Below, piece after piece: positions 11,257-23,900 of a DNA stretch of 64,000 bases. The DNA comes from Saturnia japonica. Lineage: Eukaryota > Arthropoda > Insecta > Lepidoptera > Saturniidae. Below the pieces are notes generated by a model. That model was not told the DNA's origin and made no database searches. It saw only the letters and a list, made by a program, of their open reading frames with translations. Position numbers and translations under genes: made by a program. Positions within the stretch are counted from its first letter, which is position 1, and each line of letters opens with the position of its first letter. The stretch lies in contig CM065329.1 of the NCBI GenBank assembly GCA_033032175.1, positions 9,988,985-10,052,984 of the forward strand. The letters are read 5' to 3'.

Positions 11257-12411
11257 TTATAAATAATTTTCATAAAAGAAATCCAGTTTAGTCAACATAA
11301 TAATGAATAAAAGTTCATCTCTAAATACATTTATAACTTTTAAATCTTTGTAGGTGTACACTATAAAATTACGAAATTTCCTACCAGTACAGTATAATTG
11401 TCCTTGCACTTGGTAATAATAGGTTATACTAGGTTTCAAAGTTAAAATATTATTAATTTTTGTCAAATATGGCACACTTGTATAGTTTATCATTTGGAAC
11501 CTATTTGCGTATGGAACATTTAATTTCTATTAATGTTTCAGAACCTAACAAGGCATCTGGAGAAGCTGCAAGATATGGTCGTTCCATTGCTTATAAAAAG
11601 CCCACACTGTACAACTGTTAATTCATATGTCTCACAGTATTTTTGTAAGGCAATTTTTCTCATTTATTAATACATTGACTTGTAGCCCTGGAGTGAAATG
11701 AATGCTGTTCTAGAATTTGTTTGCATAAGTATTCATTGTTGTGAGTTTTAAATAACATATCATATGAAAATTACTGACAGTTAATCTATGTCTTCTTTGA
11801 AATATCCATTCAACACTTGATGTCCGGCCTCTTGTGTTTTGTTCTATTTCTTGTTCCTCAGAGATATAGAAGCAATTTCAAATTATTAATTAAGCACTTT
11901 AAATTGTTGGTTTACTTATGACTACTCATGGTCAAATTCTATTGCACAGGGATTGGCAGGTTCAAATAATTGTTTCAGTGGCATGCTACTACTATTAGGA
12001 AAATTAAGTTCAAAGTTTCTAATTCTAGATTTGTAATTTTTTTGTTAATTTTGTTTAATGGATATGGTTCGTAAGTAAATGTTTGTCTTCCTCTTGGTAT
12101 TTTTCCATTTTCTTTTTTTCAGTGTATGGATTTTTTGGAGCATGGAATTGTTGTAATTTTTGAGTGCAAGTTTCATGTAATAATATCATTTTACCATTAA
12201 TCATGTCCTCAACACCAAATAATAAAACTGCCACATGCTTACAGGTTGCATTATTACCACTTCCTGCTGAACATTCACAGTGTGCTTCTTCGATATTTCC
12301 ATATGAGTCTAATTTTATATTTACATCATAGTAAAGATTTTTCATTGTTTTTCTACATATTCCTTTGACATAGGTTTCGGAAGTAACTATGTGTGATCGA
12401 GCTGTTACCAA
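11257..12411 (-). pseudogene. SWIM zinc finger plus YqaJ-type nuclease pseudogene
   Basis: The minus-strand segment 12411-12055 contains HCECSAG...CKHVAVLLFGVE, the CxC...CxH pattern of a SWIM zinc finger. Downstream, 11900-11760 carries RRHRLTVSNF preceded by an EQNTRGR-like motif, the usual N-terminal part of YqaJ-family recombinase-exonuclease domains. Near 11570-11530 are YLAASPDALL and LIEIKC, the Asp and Glu-X-Lys active-site motifs. 11493-11257 has YYYQVQGQLYCTGR and the C-terminal end. The motifs are in the right order but the frame changes several times (around 12050, 11720, 11640, 11510), so it is degenerate. YqaJ domains cut DNA in phage-type recombination. In insects such SWIM/YqaJ genes are, as I recall, associated with DNA transposons. 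The tail-to-tail transposase supports that here. Confidence 0.75.
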
Positions 12412-12419
12412 ATGCCGAG

Positions 12420-15400
12420 ATTCATATAGATCTATATATAGCGTTTTTCATTTTCTTATCAGTGCTGTAAGTGAATTAATAAAAATAAATTAAAAAACAG
12501 AATAATGTGAATATTTTACTTAATCTTTTCAATGACATTATACATCATATGAAATTCCCGCTTAATAGAAATATACCTAAGTGTGGAAAGGGGTGTAAAA
12601 TAGCCTTTAAAAAAACATTTCTAACACACTGAGGTATATACATAAGATTAACTTTTAGCAAGATTTTTGAACTTGACTTTCTCATATTTATTTTCAACAA
12701 TACTGTAATATATACTTACAAGGTTTAGATAATGCCTTATTTTTGTTTTACTTCGTAGGAAGTAAGCTTGTGCTGCTGTTTATGTCATGGTGTGACTCAT
12801 TTAGTGTGTCCAAAATTAAAATTTGTGTAGTGAGACTCCAACCTGAAAATAGGGTGAATAAATTATACTCAAACATAACATCAAGCGTGTATTCCAGATA
12901 TATACGTATGGTAGAGGTGAATTAAGTAGGTATGCAGTTTTGCCTGTAATATTTTATTTAAAAATATAAGTATCCCTAAATAGTGTAACAGAATCTATCA
13001 TTCATGTTTGTCGCTTTATTTGCAAAGAACTTGAGCGAAGCCAAGGCGGGTGGTTAATAAGTTTATAAACACGAGTTTCATGCCGCAGCTAATGAGATAT
13101 TCAAATAAAATGTTGTATACAGAATCAATTTGTTTTCGTTAAACATTCTTATTACTCTCAACCTTGATAAATTCGTTTGATTTAAAACTATAATTGCAAA
13201 ACAATGGGGTTATGCGTATGATGCACCTTAGCTTTCAATAATATCTGCTTTTCTTCCGCGCAAAAAAGGAACCTCGTTTTCGTAATTCTTCTTTTAGTTC
13301 AGTTACTCTCCAAGAAGAAAACATGTTTTGAAAGCAATAATCTCAATTGAACAACCTCAACATTCAACAAACAAAATTTTCAAAACAGACCTAACTATTA
13401 TAACGCCATCTGTTTTTAGTTTTCACCGGTCGCGGTCTGCCCCATTGTAATATAGGGATATTTCACTCCACGATCTACCTCACCCGATTTACCGGAGGAG
13501 GGCAGGGGAGTGCATAGCCGCAGGATCGTGCTTCTTATTAAGCATCACTGCCATTCTGGCCCCAATCTCACAAAACCACAATATAATTTATATCTCAGTT
13601 GAAAAGCGACCCTCGACAGGTGCGCACATATGGTAACATGGTACTGACACTGTCGAAACAAAAAATTTGTAAAATATCATTGACAAAAAGTCATTTTTGT
13701 TGTGACTGCAGTAGTCGATAAATAATGTTCAAATATGATTTAAAAAAAAACAACTATTTTCTGAAGACTACCACAATATAATTTATTATTCCCACAACGC
13801 GGTGCGCTCGTCTGTCATGGCGGGGGTGGGTGCGACGTAACAGTCGCCCTAGCTTGCGATAATAATAAAGTTTAAATCGGTAATTCTTACGAAATAATTA
13901 TCGTTTAGTATTTTCAAAAATATATAAAGGATTGTTTTATGTAGAAAGAGTACTAAATATAGATGACGGGCTAGATAAAATGACTGATGTTTAAAGGGGG
14001 GAAAAATATGAGTTGTACCGCGCCGCGCTGTCGCTAACCTCTCGGCGGCAAGCGCCATTTTGAAAAAAGGGTTAAGCGCCACGGGTACTCCCGCGAAACG
14101 CTAAAGTTCGCGGGCATGCAGTAATTACATAATTTAGCAATAATTTTGTATAGTACCTTTAAATAAAACTATAGTTTGTCTATTCTTTATGAACTGAATT
14201 AACTGATAAATAAACAATTTAAACTGATATGTGTTTCATTTATTTTGTAAACCTACACTAAAAATAAGATATGAGAATATTTGTTAGGATTGATTAAAAA
14301 AATTCTAATAATTAAAAAAAAATTAAATTAATGTAAGAAATATTTATTTTATTAACATTACAAATATTATAACTATAACATAAAATTAAATGACTGCACC
14401 TCTCGTAGCAATTTTTTATATTATTACATTCGAAAGATAACACTCTCAAGGTCTCCCAAGGTCGAGTGCAGTAAAATAAACAAAGGTTTAAAATTAAATT
14501 CCTAGAACGACGGTTGGAAGCACTTTGTCAAGTGTTTATTTTAAAGTCGGGTTCATAAACAATGGCTCATAAAAGCTTAGCACTGTAAACAAGCAACATA
14601 AACAAAGACGTTAAAATCTATAGAAAAAAGGTATGATCGAACATTACCAGTTTAGAGTAAGTTCTACTTATTATTTTGTGAAACAAACTTTTTATTTTCA
14701 ATTTAGATTAAATTTACTAACAGAATTATAAAATATAATACCATGTTATCTTCCAAGAACATTTCATAAATCGACGCTAAACGTTCACATTTTTTGCCGA
14801 AATGCACTTGGTTTACATACCTAAACTTGCCGGCGAGTAGGAAAAGTATAGATAACACTTTTACAAGAAATATACAATATCAAAAATAATTACGAACTTG
14901 AAAGTCTTTTATTTATAATAAAATACATGTAAATTAATAGTGATATCAGATATTATTAGCATTAAAAATAAGAATAAAAAAAACCAATAACAAAATATCA
15001 ACAATAATTATTAACTTGAAAACCGTTTCCATCTTGCCCAACACGATCGCCATCATATGTTTCACAGAACCGTTGAACAAGCGTCAAGTGCTTTTCGACC
15101 GTTAAACTGCGTGTTTTTTGTGAAATAGGGAAAGAATGTAACGAATTGACACTTTTATTACGTTAATGATTAGTTATACTATAGATATTAATCATATTCC
15201 TACTGTAAATATAGTTACTTTATTAAATTTATTTAAAAAACTCGAAAAAAATTTCGTTTACAACTCGACTTGGTGTGGGAATTTGACGAAAATGAACTAA
15301 AAACTTCTCAAATATGAAATGTATTATCTTACAATGATTTAGTACTTATCTATCCATTATATTCAGTGTAGAATCAATTATCTTTTATGATATAATCGGC

Positions 15401-16320
15401 GCAATCGGTAGTTCGCAACGGACTAAATTACGAATTAAATGGCCGCCGGGCGATGTGTAATTCTTTGTCTAAAGTTTGCATTTATTTTTGGGTAAAGTGT
15501 GTACAGAAGTTTGAACTTTATTTTTAAAGTATTGAAGCTCAAATTTGTATGTAATTACGACGACGGGCAAAATATCAGGTCGTTACAGGCAAAAATTACG
15601 TTAGATGAACTATAATTTCATATCATTCATTGTACCCAATCAGTGTATGAAAATAATTGTATAAAAATGATTATATATTATAATTATTATATCATTTTAC
15701 CTAGCTAAAAATTAATCTTTTGAGTTAAAAATAAACTTTACTTTTATATATTACCACATAACGAAAGTGCTTTTTAACTTTTGAAAGAAGAAGATTCCCT
15801 GATCATAGTAATATGAATTATATTGTACAATCAGGAAAATTAAAAGTGTTCACGCGATAGTAAAATTAATGCATTAATTTTGTATCTACAAAAGTTATGT
15901 TAAAATTGTTAATTTAGGAATTTTGTTAAAAGTGGTTATTTTCGAACTAAGCGATAGTGATAATTTAGTGCTTAGTAAGAGAAAACAATAAAAACAAAAT
16001 TATTCATTTTAATGTCTTTTAATATGCGCTATAAAAAGCAAATATTTTTTGTAATAAATACTGTATTTTTGTCGTAAATACTGTGTTTGTGAGTCCAACT
16101 TCTTCTTTTGGTTACACTAGTCGACGTGCATGTCTTTCTGCCATAGGTATGCATAGTATGTATAATGTAATTAATTATATTTTTTAATACCTATGTAACT
16201 ATTTCACAGACGGCTATTTTAATTCGAAATTAAGCAAATCTTGCATTACGGTAACTAAACAGCAGTTATACTACGTACTTTCCTTGTCCAGATTATGTCT
16301 TTTCAAAAATCGTAATAAAA
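12420..16320. other. Long non-coding stretch, no gene recognised
   Basis: AT-rich sequence without a supportable coding region on either strand. The short open frames at 12743-12925 and 13849-14082 show no motif. A GC-richer patch at 13430-13560 and another at 13990-14110 stand out in composition only. The stretch 14180-14330 resembles 44360-44500 (shared TTTTGTAAA...CTAAAAA and GAGAATATTT words), so it belongs to a diverged repeat family. Confidence 0.4.
14180..14330 (+). repeat. Diverged interspersed repeat (partner at 44360-44500)
   Basis: By eye the two stretches share an ordered series of short words over about 150 bases, including GAACT/GGACTAACTGAT, TTTTGTAAA, CTAAAAA and GAGAATATTT, with many differences between. 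Class unknown. Confidence 0.4.
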
Positions 16321-16321
16321 T

Positions 16322-17138
16322 TGTAGCGACATCTCTCGCCACAACTGACGCATCAACGCATCGATGCAACTACGTAGCGACACATAGCTACATCTTTCGA
16401 GCCACATAAGACATATCCTACTATCCTACATCTCGCTATAGAAATTAACTCTATCGTTGAGTATATAAACAAGAACCCGACTACAACAGTCGAGGCAGCT
16501 GCCCGCCAGACATAGCACCCGTCTGGCCGGAGTATCCTCCCTTTTCTATTACGGATGAGGAACTTTACTCTCTGTTTCTCACCTCCGCTAAAGTGGTGAC
16601 CACGACGTAATACGTCAGCACAACCTTCTTCATAAAGCTACGTCATCATCACTTCCTCAAGCTTTCGAGCAGCGAGTCAGTACAGTCAACCAGCATCCCA
16701 CCACTACGGGTATCCTGACCATACGCCCAATAGCGTTCTCAGCGACCTTGGCACAGCACACTGCACTTCGGCCGGTCAGCAAGCAGCAGTAGACGCACTT
16801 CTCTCCTGGTCGACGCAGCAGCCAGTTACTACGCAGCACTGCAACACTCCGACTCACTGGGACAATCACCACAGACAGTTCCAACTCACCGTGAACTATG
16901 CGGCATCTAGTTCCGACTCACTGGAACACTCCACTGGCCCGCAAGCATCACAAATGGACGACTCAACCTGCTATATCGACCTCCGGTCTCGGTGGGGAGT
17001 GATGTAGCGACATCTCTCGCCACAACTGACGCATCGACGCAACTACGTAGCGACACATAGCGAAATCTATCGAACCACATAAGACGCTTCCTACTATCCT
17101 ACATCGCGCTGTAGAAATGAACTCTATCGTTGAGTATA
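16322..17138 (+). mobile_element. Short LTR-type element with little or no coding capacity (TRIM-like)
   Basis: A sequence beginning TGTAGCGACATCTCTCGCCA at 16322 recurs as a direct repeat at 17003. The first copy runs to about 16592 and contains a TATA-like GAGTATATAA near 16459, typical of an LTR promoter. Just after it is TGGTGACCACGACG, a candidate tRNA primer-binding site. Just before the second copy is the purine-rich GGTGGGGAGTGA (16991-17002), which fits a polypurine tract. The second LTR is cut off at about 17138. The roughly 400 bases between have no meaningful reading frame, so this is either a TRIM or a deletion derivative. Fragments of the same LTR occur at 18793, 41049, 46330 and 46836. 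Confidence 0.65.
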
Positions 17139-17139
17139 C

Positions 17140-17770
17140 AGGGTATTAGTAGACCGCTCCCGAAAATAAAGACAGACGATAGTACTAATGACACCTTTGA
17201 TGATGGGACGGAAAAAAAATTGATCCTGATAAAAAAAAAATCATATTATTTAAACTTTTTATTAGCATTATTTACGCTCCATCATGTTAGTACAACTTAA
17301 TGAAACGAGAATTTTACAAAAAAATACAATACTTTACTTAAAAAAACCAGCAATGAACACCAAAAATTAAATACAGCTGATTGCTCGGGTCAAATAACGC
17401 GCAGGCGCGGCGCGTCGCGGCACCAGTCCAGCGCGAGCGCGGCGCGGTGCCATTCTCGCGCGGCCCGCAGCTGGCGATCGCACAAATACTTATTTACAAT
17501 ATTGTCTAAATACCTAACTTATCTACTTTGCCGCTGTGCTAGTGTCTACCTGGCCACTTTCATTCGAATTCTCCGGTTGAATTAAAAAAGTAACGGGTTC
17601 GATTCCCCGCGAATGAAAAAAATACTTAAATAAAATTTTAACAAGCATTGTGCCATGTTTTTTAATCCATCGTGTAAGAATGTTTATTATTCTGATGTAT
17701 TCAGTTATGTACCTATTCATATCAGTTCAGTACTAAGTTATTTATAAAAAATGTAGGTATGAAACAGCTT
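17140..17770. other. Non-coding; GC-rich patch and a tRNA-like B box
   Basis: At 17390-17470 the sequence becomes very GC-rich (many GCGC words). At 17595-17607 there is a perfect RNA polymerase III B-box-like GGGTTCGATTCCC. It is flanked by CATTCG upstream and CGAATG downstream, which could pair. There is no proper anticodon arm, so this is more likely a SINE relic than a tRNA gene. Confidence 0.4.
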
Positions 17771-17774
17771 AACG

Positions 17775-18790
17775 ATCTAAAGCTTCCGTGGTTTTATGAG
17801 ATGCGGCTCAAATTGTGCCCCATTCATTTCGAGGCAGATATGGGCTCGGCGTTGCGTATCCTCATGCAGGCATCATCGAGGACTCCTCGACACAGTCCGC
17901 ACGTAGTTTGTCGAAAACATCCACGGTCCTTTGGTGCATTTCGTTGGCACTAACACACTTACGATTAAAAGCACATTCTCTCACATACCCCTACAGAAAG
18001 AAGACTAACGGGGTCAGATCGGGTGACAGAGGTGGCCAAGAGTATGGTCCTAGTCTGCCGATCCAGCGATCATCAAATAGCTCAGTGAGGCGCTCACGGA
18101 CGAATCTGAGGATGTGGGGGTGCACCATCATGCTGAAATCATTTTCGGCGATATTCAGCTAATGATAAATCGTCTAAAATGTCCTCCGACTGTTCATTTA
18201 TGAGGTTTAAATATCGCTGTCCGTCAAGTTGCTGTGGCAAAAACATTGGTTCTAGTATGCGATCCTTAAATAAACCTGCCCATACGTTAACCGACCATCG
18301 GGTTTGGTGCCTGGTTTGTAGAACAGCGTGCGAGTTCACCTCGGAATAAACGTGTGTATTTCTTCGGTTCCACAGCCCGTTTCCTGTAAATGTCTACTCG
18401 TCCGTCCAGATCACGTGTTCAATGAAACCAGGCACACGTTGTTGCGGGTCTTATCCAATGGTAAAAAACTCGCCAGTGATCGTTCTCACCGGATACCAAG
18501 CTTGCACTTTGTGCACTTTTTATGGGCACATTCGTTTACGCTTTAACACCTTGGAAACTGTCCAGTATAACACACTTGTTACATCTCGAAGCCTTAACAA
18601 TATAGCAATACCTCGTTTAACTAAGTTCGGATTTCAGCGAACGAACTCAAAAATGCTCTCCTCAAACTGAATAGCCACTTGACTTCCACCTCCTGTCGCA
18701 ACTGGGGCAGTGGGCCGATTTTCCAACACTCGCTGAATAGCTGCTGTTATCAGGCGAGAGTCAGTCGGATGTCCAGCTGTCGGGAATCTC
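17775..18790 (-). pseudogene. IS630/Tc1-mariner superfamily transposase pseudogene (DDE_3 type)
   Basis: On the minus strand, pieces appear in the right order for a transposase common in insects. 18790-18640 has an HTH region (IQRVLENRP...EESIFEFVR). Near 18540-18450 is VHKVQAWYPV. 18400-18340 has NRRNTHVYSEVNSHA, then RWSVNVWAGLFKDRI and GQRYLNLI, and the motif FQHDGAPPH near 18140 appears after a break. Near 18030-17995 is WPPLSPDLTPL followed by VFFL. The usual DFF aspartate reads as Val and is followed by a stop. Several frameshifts and stops separate the parts. It is clearly dead and unrelated to the two mariner copies. Its upstream edge abuts an LTR fragment at 18793. Confidence 0.75.
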
Positions 18791-18792
18791 TC

Positions 18793-18923
18793 TGTATATA
18801 CAAGAACCTGACTACAACAATCGAGGCAGGTGCCCGCCAGACATAGCACCCGTCTGGCAGGAGGATCCTCCCTTTTCTATGGCGGATGAGGAACTTTACT
18901 CTCTGTTCCTCACCTCCGCTAAA
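18793..18923 (+). repeat. Fragment of the TGTAGCGAC LTR family
   Basis: The stretch from TGTATATACAAGAACCTGAC to CACCTCCGCTAAA matches the promoter-to-end half of the LTR at 16322-16592. The 5' half is missing. The match stops at the same CCGCTAAA word as the copies at 16590 and 47030, which supports that word as the LTR 3' boundary. Confidence 0.7.
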
Positions 18924-18924
18924 A

Positions 18925-20940
18925 CATCAAACTTTTCAAAAGTATAGATAAAAATAACTTTGATCAGATTTTCTGTTTTGTCTATAGCGGGGATGTTTCA
19001 ATCATTAATTTGAATGAATATTATATATGGATATAATATTCATTAATTTGAATGAATATTATATATGGATATAATATATAAATAAAATACTATATACAAG
19101 AATTTCTCACTTTATTAAAACCGTATGAATATCCATTGATAGTTTTTGAGTTAATCGCTTTCATACATTCAGACAAATAAACAGATGCGGCAGAGGTCTT
19201 TGTTTTATAATATGTAATAATAGCCCAAAGAGTGATCTGGGAATCTTCTTTGAACTAAACTTAGAAAGAGATTTCGTCATGTGGAAATTTTGTCTCAATA
19301 GTTGAATTTTAGATAAAAAAATTCGGTGTTCTCCATACCATACATTTTTACTAAATATTTACAGTAGCTATAACGTATTAACAGTGCATCTGGTAGCATT
19401 GCATATCACTGCAGGAACTTACGTCGAACTTGTTATAAAACTTCAGGATCATCGCGTTGCAGGTGATCGGATCGACATTTTGCCCTTGATCGTATCCTGC
19501 ATACTAGATTCCTTTTTATTCTAAGCTAAATATTGACAAGAATAGTGGTAGATCGGTAAGTGAAATAACACCTTTAGCGTAGCGGTAGCGACGGTGTGAC
19601 CACATTTTAATTCGTCAATCTACTTCGGAAATTAAAAAATCCACCAAAAACTACAAGCGCCTAGGTAAAAACTATCACAAATCGATAGTGTTTTTAGTAC
19701 GGAAATTTGTCACAAATTCTTCCCCGTAATCACAAAATACCCTGAATCACAATAGATTTCTCGATAGTACTAATGACTATCAGTTAATCCACAGTACATT
19801 GATGTTGTACTTGTACCAAGACTACAAATAATTATTCATAGCCCGGAAACATATTTTCAACACACTACGCAGACCAAGCCTGATGCCAACTGAGTCTGCA
19901 CTAGACGTGGCCGTTATTTCACGACACTAGATACATCTAACTAGGCGGCCATGCAACCGAATCACAAGTTTCGAGGCAAATTATATATTTTTTTAAATGC
20001 GTTACATATTACTGTTACTCTGATTGTTGGGTGTGAGTAGTCGAGTGAGGGTGACAGTCGGTCAAGCGCACAGCGTCACATTTCCTTCGCATAACGCCTG
20101 CCGGCCGGCCGGCCGAACGCGATGGCAGATCGAAAATTTCCGAGTAAGCGAGAACGGGTGAGACGAATAAATCCGAAGTAATCCTAACGCGCAAGTGCCG
20201 TGGTATTGACTTATACGAGTGATCTTTGTCACCAATAATAAACGAATAAAGTGGCCAATATATATTTACAGAAGATTACAACTATTTATATTTTACTTAA
20301 ACATACAATTAAGATTACAAGTTACATTATTTCAAACGATTTAATGTTATTTTTATGTATTTTATCTTATTACTATGACATTTATGAGAATGATGATTAT
20401 GATAATGTGTGTAAAAATGTAAATAGCCAAACAAACAAAATAATTGCCAAGTGTAAATAAAAGTGCAAAAACAAATGACAGTGAGAACGTTGAAAAAGTG
20501 CAAAAAAAAGTGAAAATATATCAAACATGTAAATAAACTGTAAATATGAATCATAATTGTATATACAATCAAATTAACTTTTAAATGAACCTGCATTAAT
20601 AATTTTAAATCATAGTTTCTTAATAACTAATCAATCAATCATAAATACCTATAATTAATGCAGTCAGTCCTAAGCCTGCATAATGTATGAAGGTAAGTTA
20701 ATTTATTGATTTAGCTGTGTAGCTACAAATACTTGTGGTTTAATTTATTTTCGTTTCGTGCGTAACTGTATAGTTCGTGGAGGTATAAAGGCAAACAATC
20801 ACAGTAGTTGAATAAAAATAGCTAGTTTCAAGCTACTCTCTATCGTCAGTAAAAAAAAAGACCCTCGCCCATTATAGTCCACGACAAAGCTGTCTGGACT
20901 CGTCTGGAAAATGAGCTTTGATCGCTCAAAATCCCGTACT
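18925..20940. other. Non-coding stretch with a 38-bp tandem duplication
   Basis: No gene supported. A 38-bp unit starting CATTAATTTGAATGAATATT is present twice in tandem at 19003-19078. A GGCC-rich run (CCGGCCGGCCGGCCG) lies near 20102-20116. At 20215-20260 AATAAA-type words follow a GC-richer block, as at the end of a transcript or LTR, but no partner repeat is in the window. The open frame at 20251-20460 is low-complexity and has no motif. Confidence 0.45.
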
Positions 20941-23900
20941 CGAAGGCGCGTAATATGGCGAAAGGCATTTCGATTACGATGAGTACGCCCGACAGCCATC
21001 GTCAAATAACCACCCTCCTCCGTAGTAGGAATATGCCCTACTACACATTTGCGCTCGAAGAAGAGCGAGTCTTCCGAGTGGTACTTCGCCGAATCCCGGA
21101 CGAAATCACACCCGAGGAGGTTCTCGCTTCTCTGAAAGCCCAAAACTTTCCAATCAGAGAAGTACATCGCATGTACTCGAAAGAAAAACGAGCTTCAACT
21201 ACTCGTTTTAATACTAGATAGGACGCCTGAAGGCAAACCATAACCCTCAAAATGCCACAACTGCCAGTTGTACGGGCACTCATCCCGCAACTGCTATCTT
21301 CGTCCGAGGTGCGTAAAGTACCTAGAGGACCACCCAACTAGGGAGTGCACAAAAGGACAAACTTCCTTCAACAATTGGAGAGACTCCAGCAATGGGGTTA
21401 TTCTCGAAGGGTTGGCGGACGAGTTAAACTTTAACGTCATAGCGCCTCCCACTCCCACCCACTTTCAAGATCACTGTACACCGAAAGTGCTCGACGTAGT
21501 CCTCTTGAAAAATGTCGCGCTTCGGTACAACTCATTCGGGTCGTACAAGAACTCGATTCCGACCATCGCCCGGTCATCCTACAGCTAGGTCAACTAGATG
21601 ACTCCAGCCCTCTTTCAGTCACAACGGTTGACTATGCCAAGCTCAAACACTATCTCGCGGATAGGCAGTCCTCGCCCAGTCTCGTTAGGGTCCCGGACGT
21701 AAATCTCGCGATCGACTCCCTAGTCAACCACCTCCAAGTCGGCATCGGAGAAGCCTCGAGAGAGGTCGAAGCGGCGAACGATCGCCGCTTTGTACTCCCT
21801 GCCGACGTGCGAGCTTTGTTGATGGAGAAGAACGCTGCGACTCGTGCGCACGACTCTTATCCGACTTAGGAAAACCGCGCAAGGTTAAGAGCACTCCAGA
21901 GAGCGGTTAAAGCCCGCATAACCGAGCTCAGAAGTCACAGATGGGACACCTTAGTCGAAAAACTGAGACCGTCCCATCTGATTTACTGGAAATTAGCCCG
22001 AGCACTCAAAATAGATTTTCACCCTTGCATGCCCCCCCTCCAAAGGGGTCCCGGCACAACACTAGCGTTCCATAGCGTCGACAAGGCGGAGTGCCTTGCC
22101 GCCTGTTTGGAGAGCCAGTGCTCCCCGAACAGCGTCAACGCAAACACCGACCGAGTCTAAGGTATCGAAGCCTGCTGAATAAGCTCCAGCGACAGAATCC
22201 CTGTCCCCTGTCACTTCTGAGGAGGTCTGCGCCGTACTCAAAAGCGTTAAGCTTAAAAAGTCACCAGGATCCGACGAGATCAGGAACGAAGTACTCAAAC
22301 TTCTTTCTGATCAGCTCATAGTTCTATTGGTCTGCATCTTCAATGTAGCCATAGCCAACTGCCATTTTCCAGCCGTCTGGAAAACAGCCATTATCGTAGG
22401 TATTCACAAGCTCGGCAAGAGCGCGTCGCTTACCGACAGCTACCGCCTTATCAGTCTTCTCAATACCTTAGGTAAAATCAACGAGCGGCTCTTTCTGAAC
22501 GGTCTCAAGTCCTTAATAGAAGAGAAAAACCTCTATCCGCCTGAGCAGTTCTGTTTTCGTGCTAGACATTCTTGCACTCATCAAGTGCACCGCCTCACGG
22601 AGCACATTACGTTTAACTTTTCCTAGTCATATAAACCCCGTCGTACACTTGCAGTCTTTTTCGACGTAGCCAAGGACTTTGATAAGGTCTGGCACGAAGG
22701 ATTAGTCTATAAGCTGTACTGTCGCGAAATCACTGACAGATTAGTTAAAATCATTCGCGATTATCTCACAGACCGCACCTTCGGCTACAGAGTGAAAGGT
22801 GAACTATCCACACCCCACCCCATACGCTCAGGCGTCCCCCAAGGTTCCATCCTGGCTCCTAGCCTTTTCAATCTTTTCGTCGGTGACCTACCAAAACTTC
22901 CCGAGAAAGTCAAGATAGGGCTATACGCTGACGACACAGTCATATGCTCCTCTCAAAGGCAAAGAACCAATCTCAAAACTAGAATCCAAAGAGCCGTGAC
23001 AACTCTCGGGAAGTGGTTTAACGACTGACGAATATTCATCAACCCCTCGAAGAGCGCAGCGGTGCTCTTCGACAAAACTTCCTCAAAGGTACCGAAAAGC
23101 CTCAAGAGTTATCCCCTTGAACTCTTCGGTAATCCGATTCCCTGGGTAAAGAAGACCAAATATCTAGGTGTAACCCTAGATAGTAGACTCTCCTTTATAC
23201 GTCATGTCACTCTGGTTAGGAAAAGGGCCGCCTGGACCCTGGCCCGATTGCATCCTCTGTTATGTTCTGTAAGTAAAATATCCACGAGACAGAAGCTTAC
23301 GCTCTACAAGATGTGTATCCAACCGATAATGACATATAGTTGCGTTGCGTTCGCACATATGTCAAGATATAACTGGGAATGGTTACAAGCCACTCAGAAT
23401 AGGTTTCTTCACCGCCTTACTGGGGCCCCTCAGTATGTTCGTATGGATGATCTCCATAGAGATATGAACTTTTCTTCGATACTTATCTACGCCAAACACC
23501 TTTCTCGCTCCTACTTCGACACCGCGTCGAATCACGCGAATCCATTAATCAAACCGGCCGCGTAACATCTTCACTGACTCGCTCGACCAAATCGAAACAG
23601 CAAACGCGTTTTATTCCACCGTCTCTCCAAACAGAGCGTGCCAGCGTCCACGCCCGCGTAACTACCGTTCTCTCCGAAGAGGACGGGCGGTCAACTTCGC
23701 TCCCGCACACCCGCTACGTCCACCCTCTCTAGCGGCAACCCAAACCTAGGTCAGTTCCTCGGTGTGAAGCCCTTGGGTCAGACAGCCGCCCGCGCGATAC
23801 AAGTGACACATACGTACAACACTTATCTACCCACACACAACATTACACACGTATGAACATACGTGCACACCAAACAGGTACATGGGTTCTGTAAGGGACC

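Noticed and set aside
11257..11493. Viral origin of the YqaJ-type nuclease
   Set aside because: The YqaJ domain is known from phages and viruses, but the SWIM domain and adjoining transposase point to an insect transposon. No other viral gene is nearby.
13849..14082. 77-residue open frame on the minus strand
   Set aside because: No motif, low-complexity C-terminal half, no partner elsewhere; expected by chance in a stretch this long.
16657..16884. 75-residue open frame inside the short LTR element
   Set aside because: No Gag, Pol or other motif, and the interior is too short for a retroelement gene. Treated as chance.
17595..17607. Possible tRNA gene (perfect B box)
   Set aside because: No recognisable A box at the right distance, no anticodon arm and weak stems; more consistent with a SINE relic.
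20251..20596. Two overlapping small frames on opposite strands
   Set aside because: Both are simple-sequence translations (I, Y, N, K rich or F, H, C rich) with no domain.
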